A DNA stretch of 64,000 bases from contig JACMZG010000008.1 of NCBI GenBank assembly GCA_018340805.1, positions 79,614,042 through 79,678,041 of the forward strand. The letters run 5' to 3'. This document shows, in pieces, positions 21,595 to 33,699 of the stretch (positions are counted from its first letter, which is position 1; each line of letters begins with the position of its first letter). The notes under the pieces are model-generated. The model was not told the origin of the DNA. It made no database searches and saw nothing but the letters and a program-made list of their open reading frames with translations. Both the position numbers and the translations under genes were made by a program. Source of the stretch: Microvelia longipes. Taxonomy: Eukaryota > Arthropoda > Insecta > Hemiptera > Veliidae.

Positions 21595-22276
21595 TATTAA
21601 TGTAGACATCTGATTTTTAAATTATTTATTATTAAATCATTTAAATAATTGTAAGGCTTCCATTGATAATAATGACAAAGTTTTTATTATTACATCCATT
21701 TCTAAAGACCGTATGGTTCTGTCAAGATTGAGAACGTCTATCAAGATTGAGAACTCCGATTCTAAAATATATAAACTCTTTAATGTTATAATTAGACCAA
21801 AAATGTTATTTATAGTTGAAGTATATTAATATGAATTCCATCAACCATTAAGAAACCTGTGTCTAATTTTGCTTTAATCCAGTTAGCTCGCTAGGCCTTG
21901 TTTTCTATTTGAATGATTTTCTTCTTGGCGTTAATTTTCTGTGATTTTCCTCGTAGCTTTGTGTAGGAAGGAAATTGTAGTCAGTCAATGTTTAGTAATT
22001 GATTAGGACAGATCCAGAAAATTTCTCGAGCATTGTTGGTTTTAATTGAATTTCCTTTATTCATGACTTCTGCTCTAGTGTGGCTGTTGCGAACTTTATG
22101 ACTTCTGCTCTTGTGTTGCTGTTGCGAAGTTTTTCCTAAATTGGTTGGAATGTTACAGGAATTGTTTTATTAATTTTCTCGGGTTTGGAATTTACTTTTA
22201 AAACAGTTTCTTGAATTTCCGTTGTTAGTAATTTTCGAGTTGATGAAGTTCAATCTGTCAGGTTTGTTTATGTGAT
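21595..22276. other. Unassigned; short tandem duplications
   Basis: TCAAGATTGAGAAC occurs twice near 21725, and a ~44-bp unit (TGACTTCTGCTCTAGTGTGG, CTGTTGCGAAC) occurs twice at 22064-22135. No gene is visible. Confidence 0.5.
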
Positions 22277-23052
22277 AAATCATTATACTTACTAAATCAT
22301 TGACTTATCTAAATCATTATACTTACTAAAATCTTTGTACTTATCTAAATCATTATACTTACTAAATCATTGTACTTATCTAAATCATTATACTTACTAA
22401 ATCATTGTACTTATCTAAATCATTATACTTACTAAATCATTATACTTACTAAATCATTGTACTTATCTATCATTATACTTACTAAATCATTGTACTTATC
22501 TAAATCATTATACTTACTAAATCATTGTACTTATCTAAATCATTATACTTACTAAATCAAAATACTTACTAAATCATTATACATACTAAATTATTATATT
22601 TACTAAATTATTATACTTACTAAATCATAATACTTAAAATCATTATACTTTCTAAATTATATATTTAAAAAAAAATCATTACATACTAAATTATTATATT
22701 TACTAAATCATTATACTTTCTAAATTATTATATTGACTAAATCATTAAAGATACTAAATCATTTATAATACTACTAAATCATTATACTTTCTAATTTATA
22801 TACTAAATCATTATACATTTATTATGTTGACTAAATCATTTATACTTTCTAAAATATTATTGACTAAATCATTAAAGATTACTTAAATCATTATACATAC
22901 TAAATTACTTTATACTTTCTAAATTATTATATTGACTAAATCATTATACATACTAAATCATTATGTGACTAAATCATTATACATACTAAATCATTATATA
23001 CTAAATTATTTGACTAAATATTATATTTACTAAATAATTATACGTACTAAAT

Positions 23053-23610
<558 letters not shown>

Positions 23611-23799
23611 TACTAAATTATTATACTTACTGAATCATAATAGTTACTAAATCGTTATGCTTACGATTCCATTATGTTTAATTATTAGCAGCAGAAGTAA
23701 ATAGTAAATAATATGTCTTTGGCCTCTTGTTTACTTTAACAATACATTCCGCTTCATTTTGATCTGAAAGCAATAAGTTTTATGAGCTATATGTCCAGT

Positions 23800-24225
23800 A
23801 TATTTATAATCCCAACAAAAACACATGCGTGAAAAAAAGAGCCAAGTCTAGCGTAAACAGTTGTAAGATAATTGAATAAACCAAGTCGTAGGATCCCAAT
23901 AATGCTTGTAATATGAGGCCTCGGTGGTTTCTCTTTGTGTCTTGCCCATTACACAGCTTAAGACAGTGCTTACTAAACATCTTGTTTAGAGTGTAGATAT
24001 ACACTATAATTATATATTCAACCTATTTAATAAGCTTATTATGCATTTCTGTGTGTGCTGCGTAATGGCCAAGTCACAAAGTGAAACCTCTCAAATATTC
24101 ACAAGCATTATTGGGAACCTACGACTTGGTTTATTCAATGATCTCACAAATTTTTACGCTAGATTTGGCTCATTTTTTACACGCATGTGTTTTTGTTGGG
24201 ATTTCATTCCTTTTCGTAAATTTGA
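23800..24225. mobile_element. Family F inverted pair (F2)
   Basis: Two ~190-bp arms point in opposite directions. The left starts CCCAACAAAAACACATGCGT; the right ends ACGCATGTGTTTTTGTTGGG. Both contain the ACTTGGTTTATTCAA word and GGCCAAGTCACAAAG or its close variant. The ~40-bp centre is AT-rich. Open frames in the arms (about 66-72 codons) mirror one another and are not genes. Confidence 0.75.
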
Positions 24226-24280
24226 ACATCATTCCTTACAAAAATACGCCAAGAAATAATATGAAATTATTAATTAGTTA

Positions 24281-24506
24281 TCTGCCTCCGTAGCCGCGGT
24301 CGTATAGTACTGGACTTCGGCACCGGAGGCCCGGGGTTCACAGCCCGGGCTATGCTCTCAGTTTTTATGAATAGAATTTGATGTAAAAAGATTTCGCCTA
24401 AAAAAAAACTTTAGCTTTACTTTGAGCATAGTAGATGTGACACACCCGAGGTCGTACCCGCAGGGCGAATACTCTGAAAGGCTCTAAAACGGGCATCATC
24501 ATTATT
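24281..24506 (+). mobile_element. Intact tRNA-derived SINE (family B)
   Basis: A 226-bp element flanked by the 15-bp direct repeat ATTATTAATTAGTTA (24266-24280 and 24507-24521), the signature of LINE-driven retroposition. The head TCTGCCTCCGTAGCCGCGG and GGCCCGGGGTTCACAGCCC looks like a tRNA 5' part and T arm, although the B box deviates from GGTTCGANTCC. The 3' end CTCTAAAACGGGCATCATC leads into an ATT-rich tail. Fragments of the family occur at 3316 and 37254. Confidence 0.87.
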
Positions 24507-24599
24507 ATTATTAATTAGTTACAGCACATTACACCATTTATTTATTACTAAACAGTCCCATTTTCTTTAATTAATAGATAAATTGCGTGGAAATATTTT

Positions 24600-24850
24600 G
24601 TTATGTTCTGTCAAAGGCATTATATCTCAAAACCTGTGAATGGTAAAGATATGAAATTCAGTAGAATGGGTCAGCTCAACAAGATCTTTTAGTTAGTATT
24701 AAAATTATATTTTTTAATGGCCTTAATTAAGATACGAGGGGGTAAGCATCTCGAGGGGGCCTCGAGATGCTTCCTGTAAATGATGGTACACCAATGACCA
24801 CTAGAGTTGGCGGGGGCACTCCCGTGCCCCAGACGAGATGATGTTGAATT
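24600..24850 (-). repeat. Family E repeat (E2)
   Basis: Reverse-complement partner of E1. It includes a 12-bp-stem hairpin AAGCATCTCGAG / CTCGAGATGCTT (about 24747-24775) at a place where E1 has only one half. The 70-codon minus frame is not conserved in E1. Confidence 0.7.
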
Positions 24851-25394
24851 TCTCGTTCTATCTAATATTTTAACCTGGACTTCGGGTTTAATTCGATGCA
24901 AACTCCCTAAAGCTCTTTAGAGCCTTTTCAACCATTCAAATACTCAGTATTAAAATTTGTTTTTTGAGAAAAAAAACTGATCGATGAAGTGGAATATACA
25001 TAAAGTTAGAGAATTTTATATCCTGTAACTTAACCGTATAGAATTATAAAACAGGTTACCCCTTCCAAGCAAGAGGAGCTTTCCAGTTCAGCACTGCCTG
25101 AGGAGCAAAAGATAGCTCCCTTTGCGGGAACTAAAAAATACTTTAACCACCCCTCCCCCTCCAACAAATAAATTCAAAAACAAATTCTCATCCATCCATA
25201 TCAAGAGGAGAAAAATAAATGTATTCGGGTTCTTTCAGGCGAATATATTTTTTTATATTTTTGTCGCTTAACGTGTTAGTAACGTTTGTGTTTATAACTC
25301 AGGGCGACACAACATGGATCAAATAATTGTACCTTTTATTGATTGGGTTTATAGCGAATAACTTTCAATTTATTTGGGCTTGTGTCTTTTCTTT
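24851..25394. other. Unassigned; small C/R-like fragment
   Basis: 25075-25140 (AAGCAAGAGGAGCTTTCCAG, GCACTGCCTGAGGAGC) resembles the GAGGCAAAGCCGAGGGA wording of families C and R. The rest is AT-rich without a supportable frame. Confidence 0.45.
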
Positions 25395-25540
25395 TTTTAC
25401 TCTTTCCCGTGAATATCGTAGATATATAGAAAAACTATTGTTATTGCAAAAAAAATCGAAATCGGAATTTCACGTAAATTGTCGGTTTTTGGTGTTTACA
25501 AAACTTCCTGATAAACTTAATAAACTTGGCCTTTAATACG
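25395..25540 (+). repeat. Family L head fragment (L8)
   Basis: ATATCGTAGATATATAGAAA, AACTATTGTTATTGCAAAA, AAATCGAAATCGGAATTTC and a GGTGTTTACAAAACTTCCTG segment correspond to the L head. The copy ends shortly after. Confidence 0.6.
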
Positions 25541-25620
25541 TGCAAAATCACTTGGGTACCAGGTCATTGCGAAATTCAAAGCAATGAAAATGCTGGACCA
25601 CTGGCACGTTTAGCATCTGA

Positions 25621-25860
25621 AAAAAACCTTAGGTAAATATTACCTAAGGTTTTTTGTGAGAAATAATAGTTTCTCACAATAGAGAAACTATTGTGATGGT
25701 AAAAAATTCCAAAACATTTGAGATGGCGCAAAATTTCAAAACCATTGTGATGGCAAAAAACTACAAAACTATTGTGATGGCGAAAACTTCCAAAACTATT
25801 TTGATGGCGAAAACTTCCAAAACTATTTTGATGGCGAAAAATTCCGAAACGGAGTTTTTG
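25621..25860. repeat. Hairpin cluster followed by a 27-bp tandem array
   Basis: 25621-25655 is a 15-bp-stem hairpin (AAAAAACCTTAGGTA / TACCTAAGGTTTTTT). Next come GTGAGAAAT / GTTTCTCAC and CACAATAG / CTATTGTG foldbacks. A 27-bp array of six units follows (starts near 25694, 25722, 25749, 25776, 25803 and 25830): GATGGCGAAAACTTCCAAAA, CTATTTT. Because 27 is a multiple of three, the minus strand reads as a 9-residue repeat; I see no reason to call it a protein. Confidence 0.88.
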
Positions 25861-25938
25861 TTGAGTCGTTAATGACGTCATAAATAATTTATTAAGATTA
25901 CAAATTGTGCTTCGTCTTTTGTAATCCTTTATAGAGTT

Positions 25939-26043
<105 letters not shown>

Positions 26044-26566
26044 GCGCTGCTCTTTTTAACTAAATTGTTCAATGTTTTTTTATTCATTCATATTTATTAT
26101 TCATTAGTTTTTAAACAAATTCAAAAATATTTACTAGCGACATTGACCGCTCTAAGTTTATTGACATTTTTGGTTGCTTTCCAACAGCATGGAGCATCTG
26201 ATTCTCTTGATTTCCTTCTATATAAATATAGATTTTCAAGAGATAAACACGGAGGTTTTAATTAGAGAGGTAAGAGAGCCATTAGTCTGATATATCCCGT
26301 CAAACTCTCAACCAGTTTCTTCACAGTTTCTCTCTAATTATCTCTTTAATTAAGAAGTTTCGTTTCCCTATTGGAATGATATTTAGTCTGAGTAAATTCT
26401 TTTCATATTTTTTATTAATATTGATTATGTTTGAAATAATTAGAGGCAAAGAGTGAAAAATTGTACTTGGATATAGCAAATTACGCTATAAGGGAGAACT
26501 AGTTATTACACGACGTGGGAGGGAATTAATGTTTCCCTTGAATAAGAAAACTGTAGGTCAATTTAT
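26044..26566. other. Unassigned stretch
   Basis: A direct echo of ATTAGAGAGGTAAGAGAG and TCTCTAATTATCTCTTTAAT gives a loose inverted repeat around 26262-26350. The 78-codon plus frame (26029-26265) begins in the GT run and has no recognised family. Confidence 0.45.
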
Positions 26567-26740
26567 TTAGTTAAGTACTCTGCTCAAATTCTCTAGGTCA
26601 AGAACTGTTGTTAAGTAGTCTGCTTAGCTTCTCTAGTTAAGTGCTCTGCTCAAATTGTCTCGTTATGTACTCTCCCCAAGTTCTCTAGTTAGAGTACTCT
26701 GCTTAAGTTCTTTAGGTAAAGTTCTTTTGTTAAATTCTCA
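26567..26740. repeat. Short degenerate tandem array (about 26-32 bp)
   Basis: Six or so units of the kind TTAAGTACTCTGCTCAAATT, CTCTAGG with length variation (GTTAAGTAGTCTGCTTAGC, GTTAAGTGCTCTGCTC, GTTATGTACTCTCCCC, GTTAGAGTACTCTGC). Confidence 0.8.
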
Positions 26741-26784
26741 TATATATGTACATTCATATAAATACAAATTAGGTGATTACCATT

Positions 26785-26890
26785 TTATGATGACGAGTGA
26801 AGCGAATCAAAGTTGTGAGGATGAGTGTAGCAAATCCTGTATGCTGAGGATAAGTTTCCTGTATCCCGTATCTGATTTTTTGAACATTTC
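26785..26890 (+). repeat. Family L tail fragment (L9)
   Basis: ATGACGAGTGAAGCGAATC, GAGGATGAGTGTAGCAAATC and GTATCCCGTATCTGATTTTT match the L tail, including the closing T run. Only one GAAGCGAATC unit remains. Confidence 0.65.
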
Positions 26891-27283
26891 TTTAAGGTAC
26901 CTTCAGGTCAGAATGAGTTTTAGTTCATTCTTATTTATTAGGAGTCACTCAAAATATATAATTTCTATTTCTTAACTAATTTTTTGTTCATTTTTGTTTC
27001 AGGTAAGCTGTAGTTGTTTGTTATAGAAATCACCAAAATGTATAATTAAGTAAACAGGTTTGTTCGAGTCTTTAATTTTTGCGAGTATCTGAATGCAATG
27101 TGTTGCGTAATCTGACGTTTACATGGCTGGTAAATCCCTCGTGGTGATCAGAACTTTAAGATTATGAATGTTTTTAGCATATTTTCAAATAAGTAAGAGT
27201 TTAAAAAATTGGGGGTCTTGGAGGGGGGAAGTAGGTGGGGGTGGTTTTTTTTTACTTAGAAGGGAGGAGTCACTGATCAAGAC

Positions 27284-27285
<2 letters not shown>
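26891..27285. other. Unassigned stretch
   Basis: AT-rich, with a G-rich purine tract at 27210-27245 (GGGGGTCTTGGAGGGGGGAA). No frame is supported. Confidence 0.45.
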
Positions 27286-27334
<49 letters not shown>

Positions 27335-27343
27335 ATATATTAG
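27286..27343. repeat. (TA)n microsatellite
   Basis: About 58 bp of TA; open frames of about 75-84 codons on both strands pass through it and are artefacts. Confidence 0.95.
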
Positions 27344-27384
27344 GTATGTGTGTATGTATATCTTTTTAGACACAGACACAGATT

Positions 27385-27560
27385 TATATATCTGTGTCGT
27401 CATTAATCCCAATAATGACTAAGAAATAATTTCAAAAAATTACAAAACAAAAAAGTGTTATATCGGGCTAAAGATTTTTACATATGTACGGTTATCAAAT
27501 ATATGAAGTTACATATTATTATCAGCATTGGTTCCAGTTTTATCGATTGTTTTATATCTA
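27385..27560 (+). repeat. Family L middle fragment (L10)
   Basis: GTCGTCATTAATCCCAATAA, TGACTAAGAAATAATTTCAA and ATTATTATCAGCATTGGTTC match the L centre. A CACAGA...TCTGTG foldback precedes it at 27371-27389. Confidence 0.55.
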
Positions 27561-27865
27561 ACATTATGTAAACAAATCACGTTTTTTGACTTATACTTTT
27601 GAAAATTCGTCTATATATCTTAGCAGTATGCCACTTATGTAAACTACCACAGGGAGGCGAACCTGTTTATTGTGTGGTGAATTATGTTTATTGTAATAAT
27701 AACTATTACTTTAAGATATAACCTTGCGCCTCTTGCCAATACCTGCTAGGGAAGGTTAGTTCACCTCTACTTCTTTATCTCGTTTAGGCTTGTGGAGTCA
27801 TTATCTTTCCCTAAATAAATTCCGGAGGAAATAATTTCCTATGTACTTAGACCTCGTATGTGGGT
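27561..27865. other. Unassigned spacer
   Basis: No repeat or gene recognised; 27745-27810 is somewhat less AT-rich (TACCTGCTAGGGAAGG). Confidence 0.45.
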
Positions 27866-28362
27866 CCATTGTACCTGAAAAGCTTATTTTTCCCTAAAGC
27901 ATTATTCCCCATTGTGTGGCAAGTATATTTCCTTAAAGCGTTATTCTCCATATTTGGATCAGTATATTTCCCTAAAGTATTATCCTACATTTTTGAGTCA
28001 GCATATTTTCCTGACACGTTATTCCCCATTGTGTGGCAAGTATATTTGCCGAAAGCGTTATTCTTCTTTTGGGGTCATTATATTTCTATTAAGCGTTATT
28101 CCCCATTGTGGGGTGAGTATATTTCCTTAAAGGGTTATTCTCTATTGTGGGGTCAGTTATATTTCCATTAAGCGTTATTCCCCATTGTGGGGTCGGTATA
28201 CTTCCTTAAAGGGTTATTCCCTATTGTGGGGTCAGTATATTTCCTTAATGGGTTATTCTCTATTGTGGGGTCAGTATACTTCCTTAAAGGGTTTTCTCTA
28301 TTGTGGGGTCAGTATATTTCCTTAAAGGGTTATTCTCTATTGTGGGGTCAGTATAAAACCCT
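27866..28362. repeat. 39-bp tandem array, about 12-13 copies
   Basis: Unit: TATATTTCCTTAAAGGGTTA, TTCTCTATTGTGGGGTCAG; units are more diverged at the left. Thirty-nine is a multiple of three, so plus-strand frames of 72 and 103 codons read as a 13-residue repeat rich in hydrophobic residues. One- and two-base indels break the frame repeatedly, which argues against coding. Confidence 0.92.
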
Positions 28363-29271
28363 AAAAACAGCCAGCAAATGCATAAAAACAGACTTTTATC
28401 CTTAATAAAAATAAAAACAGCCTTTTTTGTTTTTTAAGAAATCATTTTATATTTTAAACCTGTGTTGTGTTGTAAAAAAACAAACCTTTTTCATTTAATT
28501 ATTTAAATAATAGAAGATTATCATATTTTTTGTAACTATTATAAAGATTGGTTGAGTGCAATTTTGTGCGAAAACATATGAGAGGTTTTCTACAAAGGGA
28601 TAAACGTACTAAAAAGGCTCTAAATCTAATTAATTACAACGAAAATGATAAAAATATTACCTTTGGTAGAGACCCTTTAAAAAATAAATTCCAGTCTTAT
28701 ACGCATTCCCAAAAATGATCCGTATACTGCCATAGTAATCCACTTAAACCCTCTTAAAAAAGGACTCAATAGGGAATGGGCTCTTAAAAACAGGGATCAT
28801 TGACAATTAAAAAAGGTGTAACTAATTTATCACAAGATGAGATTTTTATTAAGTCTGTATCCATATATTTTGTGTTTTTATGCAAATGAAAGGCAAAAAT
28901 GGGGAATTGCTTTATTAGGATAAAATAGGGTTGTATGTAAATGGGATTAAAGCCCTGCTTTTGCTTCTATTTGTTGATAGAGATAAATGTTTTTTTGTAA
29001 AAAAAGGGAACTTATTAAGTGCATAATGTAAGAATTTAGTGTTACCTAAGCGTTTGGAAAAGATTAATCTCGGAGATGGTTATTTTGGTTTTTCTTATAT
29101 TGCTATCTTGTTATTCTTATTCTTGTATTGCCTTTTGTGAGCTTTGATGTGTATCTGCGTTGTGCATAATTTCCTGCTGTGTTCACACTTCAAAGATAAA
29201 AATTGTTTTTATTTACCCTTGAATTGTTATTTAACAAGTCTACTTTTTTGCATCTTTAAAAACATCGGACC
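28363..29271. other. Unassigned AT-rich stretch
   Basis: Contains many AAAAA runs. Around 28730-28800 there is a loose inverted echo of CCCTCTTAAAAAAGGA and GGGCTCTTAAAAACAGGG. No gene is visible. Confidence 0.45.
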
Positions 29272-30158
29272 TATTATAATATAACACTCGCTAAAGTCAG
29301 TTGAAAGCGCTCCAACAAATGTGGGAGAGAAAGAATTATATTGTTTTAGACCGGCCGTGCCACTTCCTCCTCCACTTCATGCTAACCTCGGTACAAAAAA
29401 TACCTTTTTCGTAAATAAAATCATAAAAAGGCAACGCTGGTTGTAAACATTTGTAACCTCGCGTCGCTTTTATTTCCCTCATTGTGCATTTTGATCTGTT
29501 TGAGTTCGTTTCGTTTCATTCTAGTCTGTTCAATTCATCCAATTATTACAGAGTTGTAATATGGTCTGAGTGCCTATAATTGACGGATGGACATTGACGT
29601 ATTCTTCAAGCATTTCTTGCTCTTTGAGTACAGCGCAGGGTCTATGGTCTGTCAATCAAAAGACAGCACTTTTTTTGCAAAATGCCATGTCTTTCAATAG
29701 ATGACAGTCTTGACTTTTTTATGTCATGAATGCGTATTGTTTCATATTATTTCTATAATATGATTACGCATTTAATTATACAAACTTGACACTAAAAAGT
29801 AACAAAACAACAAAACATTTTGTTTTGGAAAAAAGTAATTATAGCTGATGATTTAAATAAACTTTATCATAGAACTATTATGATTCATTGCGTTACGAAA
29901 TCAACAACTTTAACTACACTTAATTCATACTTCCGAACAAAGTTAAAGAAAAACTTATAATCAAAGAAGAAGAAAAACAAAGAAATATCAAATAGAAACA
30001 AATAATAAAATTCAAAACATAACCTGACTTACAGTGTTGTCAGAGTAGGGAATTTTTTTGTTACTTAAAAGAAGGGATTTGTTGGCTAAAAAAGAGGGTT
30101 GAATGCTTGAGATTTTGGCGGGTGTTAATTGACTTTAGCCGTGTTTTATATTATAAAA
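29272..30158. mobile_element. TIR element, family K, ~0.9 kb (K2)
   Basis: The left end TATAATATAACACTCGCTAA, AGTCAGTTGAAAGCG is inverted at the right as TTGACTTTAGCCGTG, TTTTATATTATAA, with several mismatches. The same motif bounds K1. The interior, partly GC-richer (GACCGGCCGTGCCACTTCC at 29351), has no long open frame. Superfamily unassigned. Confidence 0.6.
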
Positions 30159-30254
30159 AGGTATAAAAGTATTTTCGTTATCGTTTATTTGCTTGTATAA
30201 CTAATTATTCTAAAACGTCTCCAAGTTTAACTTATACTTACTTATGAGCGTTTT

Positions 30255-30505
30255 TGCACATTGTATGTCTTTCTTTTAAGATTTTATACTTTGTTTAAGT
30301 TGTGGTAATTTTTTGTTAAGTTGTATATTTTTAAGATGTTATACTTTGTTTGTGTAGTGGTTATTATTTGTTAATTTGTATATTTTTAAGATTTTATACT
30401 TAGTTAAAGTAGTGATTTTTATTTGTTAAATTGTATATTTTTAAGGTTTTAACTTTGTTAAAGTAGTGGTTATAGTTTGTTAAGTTGGATATTTTCTTTT
30501 TCATA
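30255..30505. repeat. 55-bp tandem repeat, about four copies
   Basis: GTTAAGTTGTATATTTTTAA, GATTTTATACTTTGTT, AAGTAGTGGTTAT repeats with starts near 30315, 30370, 30425 and 30479. Confidence 0.88.
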
Positions 30506-31397
30506 TTCTTTCTCAAATAGTTATTTTCGTTTTTAGATATTTTAACTTTACAATCCCAGTTGCTTTGTGTTTATAACGATTATATTTCTAATGGTTGGTA
30601 GATATTTGTTAAGTGTGGTGAGAGTGGGCCAAGGAGTGTAAGCTCGGGTCGATTTCTATCTTATTCTCAGTTACAAATCCCTTCTCTATGCTTTACAGAT
30701 TCTATTATACTCTGACACTGACAGTTTCAATTCTAGTTGCATCTATAAAATAGAATACATCCAAAACTGCTCTTGTATTTTATAATTAATATTAATTATG
30801 TTTATTAAGCTTACCATAAATATGATTTTTGATACATTATTTATAATAGTAGCACAAACTGCTTTAGGTATTATTTTGCTTCAGAATCACATATTGGTTG
30901 ACTTCGACGAGCACAAGTCTTAAAAGTAGTACTTTTTAAAATTTGTAAAAACAAGGTCGTGTTTATAAACTTAAACAGTTACTTTAAATCTATTGAAACA
31001 TTTGAAATTCGATTATTATCCGGCTTATAAAGTATTTGAACTAAACAACCGTGTAATTTTGAAAAAAAAAACCGACTTTGACCATGACCAATCAGTATAG
31101 GTGTGTTTGGCAGCCAGAAGATACATTCTTAATAGTTATTGTTATATTTTAAGAGTCACAGAAGTTTTTGTATTAATTAATAGTAATGCATTGCTAAGAT
31201 GATGCTAATTATTAAATAAAATATTTTTTTATTAAATAAAAAAAAATTTTTTGAAGACGTTATGTTGGCTAAAGAAAGATTTTTTATGCACTATTTTGAG
31301 TAGATCAGACTTGATTTAAATCAAGTACTATACTTTACAATTGACTCAACCCGTGGAAGAACTCTTTAACACCGAAAAATTTCGTTAAGCTTTACAG
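30506..31397. other. Unassigned AT-rich stretch
   Basis: Apart from a purine-rich bit at 30615-30640 (GGTGAGAGTGGGCCAAGG) nothing stands out. Confidence 0.45.
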
Positions 31398-31398
31398 G

Positions 31399-31488
<90 letters not shown>
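31398..31488. repeat. (TA)n microsatellite abutting a transposon end
   Basis: 91 bp of uninterrupted TA ending exactly where the TIR of the next element begins; there is no matching TA tract on the other side of that element. Confidence 0.95.
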
Positions 31489-31490
<2 letters not shown>

Positions 31491-32652
31491 ACAGGTTAAA
31501 TTATCTGAAGTAAAGTCCGAATTAGGAATTCCATATCTCTTTATTTTACTACTGTTTACACCATGAGTCCGACCAAACCGTCTTAATTAACTACTTATCT
31601 AACTCTAATATTTTAAAACGTATATAAATATACATATATACTGTGTTTTAGTATTAAACTTACAACAGTTACAACAGTGTGTGTTTCTAACTTATGGTTT
31701 CGAAAGCAAGATAGCCTAGTCTGGCAGTGGGCGCGTGTTGTTTCGAGTTAAAGCTATTAATTCTTATTGTAACGTCACGGCTCTTCTGTGGATTAGATGA
31801 AAAATGCCTGCATGGACATTCATAAGGTAGATAAGTATCTTCTATTTAAGGGAGTTAGCAAAAAGGGCCCAACAAAGTGGCCTACTTGCTAGGTGATCTG
31901 TCACCTCTCTTAATTAATGTTACATGCGTATAAGCGGGATTAAGTAGCTCATGTATACTCGGTAATAGTTAATTAATACCACATGGATTTATTAGTTGGA
32001 ACTCTTCCTAGAATTATTTCAACGTATATATTTGTTGATAGCTATTTTGTGTTTCCACATTTTGAATTCAGTTGTATTTTGATTTCATCTTGATAAAGGT
32101 TTGGAGGGGTCTGGTTGTTGCTTTAGAAGGGAATTTAACTGAACACTAAGGGAGAAGAAACATTAAGTTGAGTGTAGATTGCTAGCGTAGATGTCTGTGT
32201 AGAAATGTTTAATGAGATCTACCGATGAGATAATGTAAGAGAGGAGGGAATACATTATAATATTACCTGTTGAGATGGGATAGAGCCTGAAGGGTACTTC
32301 ATGAAAATTTTACTTAGGTTCTTACCTCCTTTTTTAACTAACCATTGTTTAACTCAAGATGACTGGAATCTAGCTACGTCGAAATCAGTAAAAGGAGATA
32401 AAGAACTCTGTGATGTCACTACTGAGTTAATAATTCTTCTAAAAATAATTCTTTTATAAACGTTAAAGTATGTTTCAACTGTTGTAAGTTTAATACTAAA
32501 ACACAGTATATATTTATATACGTTTTAAAATATTAGAGTTAGATAAGTAGTTAATTAAGACGGTTTGGTCGGACTCATGGTGTAAGCAGTAGTAAAATAA
32601 AGAGATATGGAATTCCTAATTCGGACTTTACTTCAGATAATTTAACCTGTAG
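31489..32652. mobile_element. Non-autonomous DNA transposon with ~180-bp TIRs
   Basis: 1,164 bp bounded by CTACAGGTTAAATTATCTGA and its reverse complement. Arms 31489-31671 and 32478-32652 match almost base for base through GTCCGAATTAGGAATTCC, CCATGAGTCCGACCAAACCG and TTTTAGTATTAAACTTAC. Flanking bases give no clear duplication (the left side is TA repeat). The ~0.8-kb interior has no frame above 60 codons and includes a SINE A-like piece. Long TIRs occur in Mutator-like and some Tc1/mariner elements; I cannot choose between them. Confidence 0.87.
31685..31915 (+). repeat. SINE A 3'-region fragment inside the TIR element
   Basis: GCGCGTGTTGTTTCG, CACGGCTCTTCTGTGGATTA, GAGTTAGCAAAAAGGGCCCA and GTGGCCTACTTGC match the 3' body of the SINE at 19894-20467. 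The tRNA-like head and tail are absent. Confidence 0.65.
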
Positions 32653-32860
32653 ATTAACCAATCTGTGTTAATTCATGAGGATATGTTATGCGATTCACTA
32701 AATTCAATTACCTCGTCTACACGATGTGTTAACACATCGTGTAGAACACTGGGTTTAACAACTATAATTGTTTTCGGGGGTGAAACTCTGCAAACGTCTA
32801 CACGGTAGGGGTCAACCCGGGGTTCAACTCCTCTACTGTAATAAAAGTTATAACCTCTGA
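32653..32860. repeat. Family G segment with a 30-bp perfect palindrome (G1)
   Basis: 32716-32745 is a perfect palindrome: TCTACACGATGTGTT followed at once by its reverse complement. CGTCTACACGGTAGGGG and GGGTTCAACTCC follow. GTCTACACG plus GGGTT-AAC words are shared with 33700-33880 and 45045-45135. Confidence 0.6.
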
Positions 32861-33699
32861 ACAGTGGTTAACCTATTGTATCTCTAAGTTCCTTTCTGTT
32901 TTTATTTAAATTAGCTTGTTCTTAAAAATAATTATACACTACTATTATTTTTATTATTAGTCTCCGTTGTTTTATGCATATTATTTTTCGGACACTTATA
33001 TATTATAATTATAAAAGTATAATTATATACTTTTATTTCTTTATTGCTATTGGTAGACATTTGTCTATCACATTTTGGTAGAATGATAATGAATTAATTA
33101 ATGAAAAAACCTGGTAAATAAACCAAAAATTGTTATAAAAGTACAAAAAAAGCTTAACTGTTAAAATTGTAAAGTATATATAAAATAGAACTAATAAAGA
33201 TGTTTATCAATAAAATAATTCTAAATAATAACTTAAATCTAAATAAAGATCGATATTTTCTTAGGGAATATTTATTTGTGTAGGTTGGCCATTCTTCAAA
33301 ATCAACATGATTTGCAATTATTCGTTTCAGTTATGTATTAAACTTAGTATTTTAAGTATTTCTAAAAACATAAATTATTCTTTACTTATTTTGTTTCCGC
33401 TATTTATAACTGCTTTAACCTACAAATTAGTGCTTTTATTAAACGAGACGTATGCATATTTTTATTAGGAGGTGAAGAACCAATATCATAAGCAGCTTTT
33501 ATTACAGTGAACCGCGACTTAATTTAAGCTAAGGAATGCATTTATTTTACCAATAGTTTCGACAGCTGACAGCATAATGCTTCTAAATCAATATTTTGAT
33601 TAAATATCATAAGGAAAAGGTAAATGAATTTATAATAAAAATTCATATGTTTATAACATAACCAAAGAAGTTAACCTTTGGACTTAAGGACCTTAAGAC
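32861..33699. other. Unassigned AT-rich stretch
   Basis: 33005-33035 forms a weak ATAATTATAAAAGTATAATTAT foldback. Nothing else is recognised. Confidence 0.45.

Noticed and set aside
27860..28405. Plus-strand frames with a 13-residue repeat
   Set aside because: They follow from a 39-bp array; units carry indels that break the frame, and the array has no flanking coding sequence.
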